Positions 7,640 through 14,694 of a DNA stretch of 64,000 nt are shown in pieces. Origin of the DNA: Aquabacterium sp. (GTDB lineage: Bacteria > Pseudomonadota > Gammaproteobacteria > Burkholderiales > Burkholderiaceae_C). Each line of letters begins with the position of its first letter. Position 1 is the stretch's first letter. The notes below the pieces were generated by a model that did no database searches, had not been told where the DNA came from, and saw only the letters and a list, made by a program, of their open reading frames with translations. A program made the position numbers and the translations under genes. The stretch spans positions 124,001 to 188,000 of the forward strand of contig NZ_JAUSAR010000010.1 in assembly GCF_030652515.1 (NCBI RefSeq), in the 5' to 3' direction.

Positions 7640-9100
7640 TCACACCGAAGCTCGGCGGTTCTTGAAGGCAGTGATCACCGCGATGGCCTGCTGGCGTGCC
7701 AGCAGGCCGACGAGCACGAAGTAGATGGCAAATCCCGCAGAGGTCAACAGCACCAATTGAGCCAGCGCCGATTCAGTCCACAAAGCGACACTGGGGCGTG
7801 CAGCTTGGACAAAAATGACGGCGCAGGTGGATGAAAAAATGAAGGGCCAAAGATTCAAGGCCAGCGTCCGAAGTGATATCCCGATGATTCGTCTGGCCAC
7901 GATGAAGCTGATGGGCGTGATGCTGAGCTGGCTGAGAACAAACACCACCACGATGGTATTGAGCGTTTGATCCTTGGCCGCGTACAAGCACCCCAGGGTG
8001 ATGATGGTTTTGGCCGTGATGAAGATCAGGCCAATGTCGGGGCGCCCCATGGCGTTGTAGGCAATGCCGTTGTAGAACTGCAATACCTGGACGGCGCCCA
8101 ACAGCAGCATCGGCGCCATGATGCTGGCCGCGCTTGTCCATTTGGGGCCGAATACCACCAGCGTCAACTCCGGGGTCACTGCAGACGTGACGCAGAAGAT
8201 GGGGACCGCGATGGCCGCGCTGACATTGATGGCAGCGTAGTAGGCTTTCTGCAGGGCGACCCGGTCATGGGCCAGGCGAGAAAATGCATTGTGGGCGATG
8301 TCCAGAATGGAGGTGCACAGCGTCTGCATCAGGGCTTGATAAATCCTGGTGCCAATGATGTACAGGCCCAAGGCGCTGGCACCCAGCGTGGCCGCGAAGA
8401 ACAATTCGATGAACCGGGTGTTCGCAAAATCCATCAACGCGGTCAGCAACCTTTGAAAGCCATAAGAGACCATTCTCAGGGTGCCGGGGAAGTCGAATGC
8501 GAATGAAAAATTCCATTGAGGGTGGCGCCACAGGATGAGGGCGGTCAAGGCGGATGCGGACAACGACTGCGCGACCAGACTCCATGTGCCATGACCTGCA
8601 GAGGCCATCGCCAAAGCCAAAGCGCCAGAGACCAGGGTGGCGATCAGGGACGCCATGGCCAATGCACGGTATTCAAACTTCCTTCGGTACATCGCGTTCT
8701 GGCCGAAACAAGCTGCGCTGATCAACATGCCCAGACTGCTGATTCTCAGAACCCATGTGAGTTCTGGGAGCTTCATGACTGCCGCGATCATGGGCGAAAA
8801 CAGCCAAAGCCCCAGCACGGCCAACATGGCCAGGCCCAGGTTGATGGCAAAGATGCTGTTGAGCTGGCGGTGATTGACTTCCGGTTGCTGTACCACTGCT
8901 TCACTGAGGCCCGACTCCACGAAGAGCGCGCAGAGCGCGACGACGGTGGTGGCGGCAGCGAACAATCCCAGTTCGCTCGGCGTCAGTACCCGTGCCAGGA
9001 ACATGAACACGATGAGGCCGCCAAAACGCAGGCCCCAGTTCTGGACCAGGGACCACAGCAGCCCACTTTGAACTTTTTGGCGAAAGGTGGTGGAGGACAT
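7640..9100 (-). CDS. Wzx-type polysaccharide flippase (MOP superfamily)
   Basis: This is a 486-residue integral membrane protein with about 12-14 hydrophobic segments. Its N-terminus, FRQKVQSGLLWSLVQNWGLRFGGLIVF, followed by RVLTPSELGLFAAA, is typical of Wzx/RfbX/MviN-like lipopolysaccharide exporters. It would flip the undecaprenyl-linked repeat unit to the periplasm. A longer reading (start 9250) would overlap the upstream glycosyltransferase by 127 bases, so the ATG at 9100, which begins the conserved domain 23 nt after the GT2 stop, is chosen. No Wzy-type polymerase is evident in the window. Confidence 0.85.
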   Translation of the reverse strand: MSSTTFRQKVQSGLLWSLVQNWGLRFGGLIVFMFLARVLTPSELGLFAAATTVVALCALFVESGLSEAVVQQPEVNHRQLNSIFAINLGLAMLAVLGLWLFSPMIAAVMKLPELTWVLRISSLGMLISAACFGQNAMYRRKFEYRALAMASLIATLVSGALALAMASAGHGTWSLVAQSLSASALTALILWRHPQWNFSFAFDFPGTLRMVSYGFQRLLTALMDFANTRFIELFFAATLGASALGLYIIGTRIYQALMQTLCTSILDIAHNAFSRLAHDRVALQKAYYAAINVSAAIAVPIFCVTSAVTPELTLVVFGPKWTSAASIMAPMLLLGAVQVLQFYNGIAYNAMGRPDIGLIFITAKTIITLGCLYAAKDQTLNTIVVVFVLSQLSITPISFIVARRIIGISLRTLALNLWPFIFSSTCAVIFVQAARPSVALWTESALAQLVLLTSAGFAIYFVLVGLLARQQAIAVITAFKNRRASV

Positions 9101-9123
9101 GGGTGATCTTTTCGACAGAGCTG

Positions 9124-10200
9124 CTAGCGCAACACGCCAACTGCTTTGAGGGTCTTGATCAGCAGTGGCGGCCGGGAGCCCGATGCGAATCGCCAAAGGA
9201 TGACTTTGCGGGCCATGTGCTGTGGCAGCGTCAGTACCAGCATGGTCCATGCCGCGATGGCGATCTGCCCGTTGCGCCCCATACCCTGCGGCATGAAGGT
9301 ACCGCGCATCAGATCGGCCAGCATCCGCAAGGCGTGGTCCTGAGGCCAGGGGTGCGTCTGAGGGGCCAGTTTGTAGGAAGCCACGCGGTAAGGCAGCAAG
9401 GTGAGGCTGTAGCGGATGGCCTCTTGATTCACCTCATAACCTGCGTTTTTCGCGATGCGTCTGGCGTAGTCGAACAGCTGTGTGGCCCGGGTCACTTCGC
9501 GTGCAAAGCGCTGCACATCAAGTCCGGAGAAAGCCCCGTCGTTTTTTCCGTGGATGCGGTAAGACACCAACGGTTTGGGAATGGTGATGACATCGCCCAG
9601 GTAAGGTGCGGCGGCAATGCAGCACGAGTCACTCGCGCGTCCACCCGCGTGGTCCAAAGGGAAGATTTTTTCCAGATAGTGGCGGTCATAGACATTGCCC
9701 GACCCTGGTGGCGTCGGGTAGGCGCTGGTGTGCATCACCCATTGACGAATCTGTCCAGGTTCGGGCGTCACATGGAATTGCGGCAGGAACGAGCCAATCG
9801 GGCGTCCGTCTGCACCAACACAGCGCATTTGAAACTGAACTTTGCTGATCCCTGGTCGCCAGACGCCAGCGACCTCGCGGATGACCGATGGTTCCAGGAA
9901 ATCATCAGAATCGAGGAAGATGATGACCTGGCCGGTGCTGGCGGCAAAGCCTGTGTTGCAGGCACCGACCTGGCCCTGGTTGGCCTGGTGGATGACCTGG
10001 ATTCGGTTCGCATGCCCGGCTGCATGGCGAGCGATCACCTCGCGCGAGGCATCGTTGGAGCCATCGTCCACCACGATCACTTCCACGTCCGGCCAATCCA
10101 GTGCCAGTGCGCTGTCGATGGCCTGGCCCACGTACTGTGCGTAGTTGTAGTTGGGGATGATCACCGACACTTTGAAGAGTCGGCTGTTGGAGGCGCTCAT
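9124..10200 (-). CDS. Glycosyltransferase family 2 protein
   Basis: This is a 358-residue GT-A glycosyltransferase. VSVIIPNYNYAQYVGQAIDS (11-30) and VIVVDDGSND (41-50) form the nucleotide-binding half. The metal-binding DxD motif is FLDSDD (95-100). Residues 130-300 are the acceptor-specific part. It is a likely inverting transferase adding a sugar to the growing EPS unit. It lies seven bases after the acyltransferase stop in the minus-strand operon. Confidence 0.9.
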   Translation of the reverse strand: MSASNSRLFKVSVIIPNYNYAQYVGQAIDSALALDWPDVEVIVVDDGSNDASREVIARHAAGHANRIQVIHQANQGQVGACNTGFAASTGQVIIFLDSDDFLEPSVIREVAGVWRPGISKVQFQMRCVGADGRPIGSFLPQFHVTPEPGQIRQWVMHTSAYPTPPGSGNVYDRHYLEKIFPLDHAGGRASDSCCIAAAPYLGDVITIPKPLVSYRIHGKNDGAFSGLDVQRFAREVTRATQLFDYARRIAKNAGYEVNQEAIRYSLTLLPYRVASYKLAPQTHPWPQDHALRMLADLMRGTFMPQGMGRNGQIAIAAWTMLVLTLPQHMARKVILWRFASGSRPPLLIKTLKAVGVLR

Positions 10201-10207
10201 GGGGTGC

Positions 10208-11338
10208 TCACGTGCTGGGTGACCTGACTTTCCCGGCGACCTTCGAGAGGTACCAGTTTTCCAGCGTGGTGAGGATTTGTCGGCGGTCCATCACGGGCTT
10301 CTCGATCAGCCACCAGGAGCAGTAGGCGATCGCGATCGTGCAAGGCGTGGCCAGCAACATGTTGATGTACCACTCGCGATGCTGGGGCAGCAGCGCCACC
10401 ACCATCTGCTGGATGGGGTAGCCATACAGGTAGATGCCGTACGAGTAGTCGCCACCGAGCAAGGTCGCTTGGCGAGGTGGGTTGAGCAAGCCCAGGTACA
10501 CGGTGAAATAGGCGATGGGCAGGGCGGCAAATCGGATGCCATTGGGCAGGGTGATCAGCAGCAGCGACAAGGCGGCCATGGCCAGGGCGCACCGCGCTGA
10601 CCACACCAACTTGTCTCTGAAGCGGTAGACCAGCAGGCCGGCGATGAAGGCCATCACGAGCGTGGTGCCACCGGCACCGTGGTAGTCCAGGTTAGGGCGC
10701 AGGATGGTGTTGCCGATCTGCAAGGCATGGAGCAGGACCATGAACCACAGCAGCCAGATGCGATCTTTGAAGATGCCCAGAACGGCCAGCATGCACAGGA
10801 CGACGTAGCATGCCAGTTCATAAGGCACGGTCCACAGTTGGCCATTCACCGACTGAAGCGGGTTGGTCTCGAACAAACCGGGCAATTCGTAGTGGATGTG
10901 GCCCAGCACGTTCCAGAAGTACATGTGGAAATCGGGGTGGGTCAGGTACTCGCCCAGTGGCAGGGTGGTGAGCAGGGGGCCCAGGATCAGCGCCGACAGC
11001 AGCACTTCAACCGACAGCGCCGGCATGATCCGGAACACGCGCAGCCCCATGAAACTCACCAGCGTGCGAGTGCGCTCCAGGCTGCCTGCGACCAGAAAAC
11101 CGCTCAACGCGAAGAACATGGGCACAATCAGGGTGGTCAGCGAGAAACCCATGTTGGCCAGGCGCCCGTACTGCACATCCGGACCGTAGCTCAGCAAGAA
11201 GGCGTGAGACGCGATCACGCCCAACGCCAGCACGATGCGCATGTAGTCAAAGCCGCTGGGGCGGTTGTTCGTGGCCATGAGCCGGGCCGCCAGGGTGGGT
11301 TGGCCTGCGGTGAAGAACGTGGTGATCGGGTTCGGCAT
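10208..11338 (-). CDS. Second membrane acyltransferase, acyltransferase-3 family
   Basis: This is a 376-residue polytopic membrane protein with the family signature FDYMRIVLALGVIASHAF (Arg33 and His45 in the R-x(10-11)-H spacing) and about ten hydrophobic segments. It is predicted to acylate the EPS, probably by acetylation. It is not a close copy of the other acyltransferase at 901-2028 and has the high GC of the operon. It is immediately preceded by an SGNH hydrolase gene, a pairing seen in O-acetylation systems where one enzyme adds and another removes or transfers acyl groups. Confidence 0.87.
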   Translation of the reverse strand: MPNPITTFFTAGQPTLAARLMATNNRPSGFDYMRIVLALGVIASHAFLLSYGPDVQYGRLANMGFSLTTLIVPMFFALSGFLVAGSLERTRTLVSFMGLRVFRIMPALSVEVLLSALILGPLLTTLPLGEYLTHPDFHMYFWNVLGHIHYELPGLFETNPLQSVNGQLWTVPYELACYVVLCMLAVLGIFKDRIWLLWFMVLLHALQIGNTILRPNLDYHGAGGTTLVMAFIAGLLVYRFRDKLVWSARCALAMAALSLLLITLPNGIRFAALPIAYFTVYLGLLNPPRQATLLGGDYSYGIYLYGYPIQQMVVALLPQHREWYINMLLATPCTIAIAYCSWWLIEKPVMDRRQILTTLENWYLSKVAGKVRSPST

Positions 11339-11350
11339 GGCGGGTTCCCG

Positions 11351-12145
11351 TCAGAGTTTCAAATGGTCGAACAAGGGCTTCAAGGCCGTCCGCCAAACGC
11401 GGTAGCCGGCCTCGTTGATGTGCAACTGGTCAGCGTGGAAGTAACGTTCGTCAGGGCCGCCATCGGCCTTGGCCAGCAAACGGAATAGATCAAACAGGTA
11501 GACCCGCTCATGTTGGGCGGCCACCTGCCGCAGCTTGTCGTTCAGGTCGGCGATGTGGGCCAAGGGCACCTTGGCCTGGGGGTTGTTGCGCGGCGGGATC
11601 GTGCACAGCACCACCGGCACGTTGCTCGATTGCTGGCGCGCCATGTCCAGCATCAGTTGCAGGTTGACCACCGTGTCGGCGGTGGCTTGCTGGGCGCTCA
11701 AGTCGGCCGAACCGATCAGCAGCACGATGGCCTTGGGGTGCAGGGCCAGCACGTCTTCCTGGAAGCGGAACAACAGGCCTCGGCTGACGTCGCCTCCGAC
11801 CCCTCGATTGGCCACTTTCAGGCCAGTGAACGCTTGTTCCAGATCACGCCAGCCTCCGGTCAAGGAGTCACCAGCGAAGACCACGGCGCCTTGCATCTTC
11901 TCCCGCTGCGTCCAGAAGTAGGCCCGGTTCTGGTTCATGTAGTCAAACACACGGATGGCGCCTTGGCCAGGCCAGTCGGCCGCGCGCATCGGATAGGGCG
12001 TGGGCCCACTGGATGCCATGCTGGCGGGCGCGGCATTCAAGGGGGCATGGAAGAGTCCGGCCAGGCTAAGGGCCAACGGCCAAAGTGCCCGGGCGGCCAA
12101 GGTCTTGTTCCGTGGCGTTGATGAGCGGGCTGGGCGCATCATCAA
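11351..12145 (-). CDS. Exported SGNH/GDSL-family hydrolase-like protein
   Basis: This is a 264-residue protein with a membrane/signal segment at residues 18-40. Block I is VVFAGDSLTGGW (nucleophile Ser94), block II is NRGVGGD (Gly117), and block V is DQLHINEAGY (Asp239, His242). In block III the usual G-x-N-D reads GSAD (145-148), so the oxyanion-hole Asn is replaced by Ala. The fold suggests a periplasmic carbohydrate esterase acting on acylated EPS; the missing Asn leaves activity open. Its end overlaps the epsG start by 4 nt (ATGA). Confidence 0.83.
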   Translation of the reverse strand: MMMRPARSSTPRNKTLAARALWPLALSLAGLFHAPLNAAPASMASSGPTPYPMRAADWPGQGAIRVFDYMNQNRAYFWTQREKMQGAVVFAGDSLTGGWRDLEQAFTGLKVANRGVGGDVSRGLLFRFQEDVLALHPKAIVLLIGSADLSAQQATADTVVNLQLMLDMARQQSSNVPVVLCTIPPRNNPQAKVPLAHIADLNDKLRQVAAQHERVYLFDLFRLLAKADGGPDERYFHADQLHINEAGYRVWRTALKPLFDHLKL

Positions 12146-13074
12146 TGCTCGTTCATCACCATGCCCAGCAGCTTGACGGCGCCCTTGTCCAGGCTGGCGG
12201 TAAGCTTCTCAAGCGATTTCATGGTGGAGTGGCCGTTGCGGCCCAGTGCGATCGCCGAGCCGCATTTGGCGGCAATCACCTTGGCATCGGCGCCATGCGC
12301 GGCGGCGGGTGTGTCCACGATCACGTGGTCGAACTTGTTCAGCAACTCCTGCATCAACACATTGAAGCCTGGACGCTGGAGCAACTCCAGGGGATTGGGT
12401 GGAATCGTCCCGGCCGGCAGCACATGCAGGCCGGGCAGGTCGGGCGCCTTGTAGATGGCCTGCACTGTGGTCTCGCGCCCCAGCAGCACGCCGCTGAGAC
12501 CGGCACCATGGGCAATGCCGAACAACTCGCGCTGCCGGGGGGTGCGCAGGTTGGCGTCGATCAGCAGGGTGTGACCCCCCAGTTGGCTCAGCACGATGGC
12601 CAGGTTGGCGGTGAAGAAGGTCTTGCCATCGCCAGGATCGGGGCTGACCACGGCCAGCGCGCGGCGGGTGCCTTCCATGCTCAACGCGTCCGACAGCAAC
12701 TGGCTGCGCAGATCGCGGAACGCTTCGGCCTGCTCGCCGAAGGGGTCTCGCGCGGCGATCAGCTCAGGCGATCGGTCCACGCCATCCTTGGTGTACGAGT
12801 AGTTGAATTGTTGTGAGAGGGCCCACAGCACCTCGTCTGCGCTGGCCAGGCGCAGGGCCACGGCCGCTTCGCCGAAGCGCATCTGGTGACGGCGCTGGTG
12901 CTGCACGATCTGCTCGACCTGAGCCTCCGTCAGGTTTTTGGAGCGGCGCAGCACTTCACCGATGGATTGGTCCTCCAGATTTCTCGGGTCTTCGGCGTTG
13001 TGGTCGGCGCCGGGGTGCTGGATGGGCGTGGAGGTGGCCAGCGTCAGGTTCATCTGAGGAGGGGGGGTGGTCAT
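12142..13074 (-). CDS. epsG: EpsG-type chain-length regulator, BY-kinase-like P-loop ATPase
   Basis: This is a 310-residue cytoplasmic protein. Residues 30-95 form a small helical domain like the type II secretion E N-terminal domain (FGEAAVALRLASADEVLWAL). The ATPase part has Walker A SPDPGDGKT (144-152), Walker A-prime LLIDANLR (170-177) and a Walker-B-like HVIVDTPAA. In BY-kinases Walker A-prime is usually DADxR, so Asn here is a variation. The C-terminus (LLGMVMNEH) has no tyrosine cluster, as in EpsG of methanolan-type loci. It partners with the Wzz-like EpsF encoded 9 nt upstream to control EPS chain length and export. Confidence 0.85.
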   Translation of the reverse strand: MTTPPPQMNLTLATSTPIQHPGADHNAEDPRNLEDQSIGEVLRRSKNLTEAQVEQIVQHQRRHQMRFGEAAVALRLASADEVLWALSQQFNYSYTKDGVDRSPELIAARDPFGEQAEAFRDLRSQLLSDALSMEGTRRALAVVSPDPGDGKTFFTANLAIVLSQLGGHTLLIDANLRTPRQRELFGIAHGAGLSGVLLGRETTVQAIYKAPDLPGLHVLPAGTIPPNPLELLQRPGFNVLMQELLNKFDHVIVDTPAAAHGADAKVIAAKCGSAIALGRNGHSTMKSLEKLTASLDKGAVKLLGMVMNEH

Positions 13075-13083
13075 GGGATCGAT

Positions 13084-14514
13084 TCAGCGCAGCAGGCGCC
13101 AGGGACTGACGTTGGCGGGTTTGACGAAGGACTTGGCCCGCTCGGAGACCTTCTGGGTGCTGGCGGCCGGTAGCACGACCAGCAAGGGGCGCATGAGCCG
13201 CTGTGTGATGTCCTCCTCGCTGCGCAGGTGCGGGGTGATCACCTCCAGGGCCAAGGCCACGCCCACGCCCAGCACCGTGCCCAGGATCAAGCCCATCACG
13301 ATGTTCAGCCCCACGCGGGGCCCCGAGGGGAAGGGCGGCGGCGTGGCTTCTTTCACCACCGACACATTGGTCTGGTTGTTCTGGCTTTCCAGGCTGGTCT
13401 GGCTGACGCGGCTGAGCACGTTGTCGTAGGAGCGCTGCGCGTTCTCCACCTCGCGCTGCAGCACCATCACGTCGTTGCGCTGGCCCTTCAGGCGCAGCAC
13501 CCGGAGGCGTTGTTCAACCAGGGCCGAGCGCACCTCGGCCAGTCGGATCTGGTTGACCTCGCTGTTGATGCCCAGGCTGGCTGACACTTTCTGGGTTTCG
13601 GTGTCGATCCGGGACTTCAGTTGGCGGATGTTGGCGCGCAACTCTTGCACTTGGGGGTGCTGGTCACCAAAACGCTCGCTCATCTCGTCCAGCTTGGCCT
13701 CTTCGCGCGCCAGTGCGGTGGTCACGCCCACGATCACCGGGTTGTTCAGGGCCTCGGTGACGCGTTCACCACCCTTGCCGGTGGCCGCCTGGTGGCGGGT
13801 GGTGGATTCGGTGGCGATGGCCTGCAGGGCGACCAGTTGTGTCGACAGCTCGGACAGCTTGGCGTTCTCGATGTCCAGGCGTTCGTCGGTCGAGGTGATG
13901 CCGGTTTCCTGTTGGTAGGCCGACAGCTTGGCCTGGGCTTTCTCAAGCGCCTCACGGGACAGGCGGGCACGCTCGTCGAAGAAGCTGTTGTACTGCCGGG
14001 CTGGCTCCGTGCGCAACTCCAGCGTGGTCTCTGTGTAGGCCTGGACGATCGCGTTGGCCATGGCCGCCACAAAACGGCGGTCCGGCCCGCTGAATGACAC
14101 GTTGATGACGTTCGACTCGCGGGACGGGCGCACCTCCAGCTTGCTGGCGACCACGCCGGCCAGCCATGACTCGAAGTCACCTTCTCCGCGGGTGACTTGG
14201 GCCCAGCGCTCTTTCAAGGCGGGGTTCTCGGTGGTCTTGACGATGCGCAGGGCGCGCTTGACCACGCGCTCACTGGCGATGACGTCGGCCTGCGTGGCCA
14301 CGAACACCGAAGCCAGGCTGGAGGGCACGGCCACGCCCGCGATCGGGTCGATCGAGCCGGTCTTGCCATCCACCAGCACCGACACCGTGGCGGTGTACTG
14401 TTTGGGCAGCAACAGGCTCCAGGTGGTCACCATCGCCACCACGATCAGCATCAAGGCCGTGACCAGGCGCCACCTGGCTTTGAGGACCAACAAAAACTGT
14501 GCGAAGGACAACAT
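13084..14514 (-). CDS. epsF: EpsF-type chain length determinant (Wzz-like) protein
   Basis: This is a 476-residue inner-membrane protein. An N-terminal membrane segment lies at about residues 16-36, followed by the Wzz domain PKQYTATVSVLVDGKTG. The middle is a long periplasmic coiled coil (ARLSREALEKAQAKLSAYQQ and following), then a C-terminal proline-rich membrane segment PSGPRVGLNIVMGLILG. It sets EPS chain length together with EpsG. The ATG at 14514 is chosen because it begins the conserved domain and sits 39 nt downstream of a near-perfect sigma-54 promoter; a longer reading would run through that promoter. It is the first gene of the minus-strand EPS operon. Confidence 0.9.
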   Translation of the reverse strand: MLSFAQFLLVLKARWRLVTALMLIVVAMVTTWSLLLPKQYTATVSVLVDGKTGSIDPIAGVAVPSSLASVFVATQADVIASERVVKRALRIVKTTENPALKERWAQVTRGEGDFESWLAGVVASKLEVRPSRESNVINVSFSGPDRRFVAAMANAIVQAYTETTLELRTEPARQYNSFFDERARLSREALEKAQAKLSAYQQETGITSTDERLDIENAKLSELSTQLVALQAIATESTTRHQAATGKGGERVTEALNNPVIVGVTTALAREEAKLDEMSERFGDQHPQVQELRANIRQLKSRIDTETQKVSASLGINSEVNQIRLAEVRSALVEQRLRVLRLKGQRNDVMVLQREVENAQRSYDNVLSRVSQTSLESQNNQTNVSVVKEATPPPFPSGPRVGLNIVMGLILGTVLGVGVALALEVITPHLRSEEDITQRLMRPLLVVLPAASTQKVSERAKSFVKPANVSPWRLLR

Positions 14515-14552
14515 GCAGGTAGCCTGTGCGTGGATCGATACAAGTGATCCGA

Positions 14553-14568
14553 AGCACAGCCCGTGCCA
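14553..14568 (-). promoter_or_regulatory. Sigma-54 (-24/-12) promoter of the epsF-led EPS operon
   Basis: Read on the minus strand this is TGGCACGGGCTGTGCT. It agrees with TGGCACGnnnnTTGCW everywhere except one base (G for T at position 12), with GG and GC at exact spacing. Transcription would start about 12 nt beyond the -12 GC, near 14542, giving a 28-nt leader to the epsF ATG. It implies RpoN plus an enhancer-binding activator for the whole EPS operon. Confidence 0.8.
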
Positions 14569-14694
14569 GAGCCGACCTGGTGTTGCAGGCCACCCCCTCA
14601 GTTGCATGGCGCCCCAGCATGGTGCGGTTGATTTCGCAGGCCTGGCGGCCCTGGTCGGCAATTTGACTATCATGCGTGCAACAGTTTTCACACC

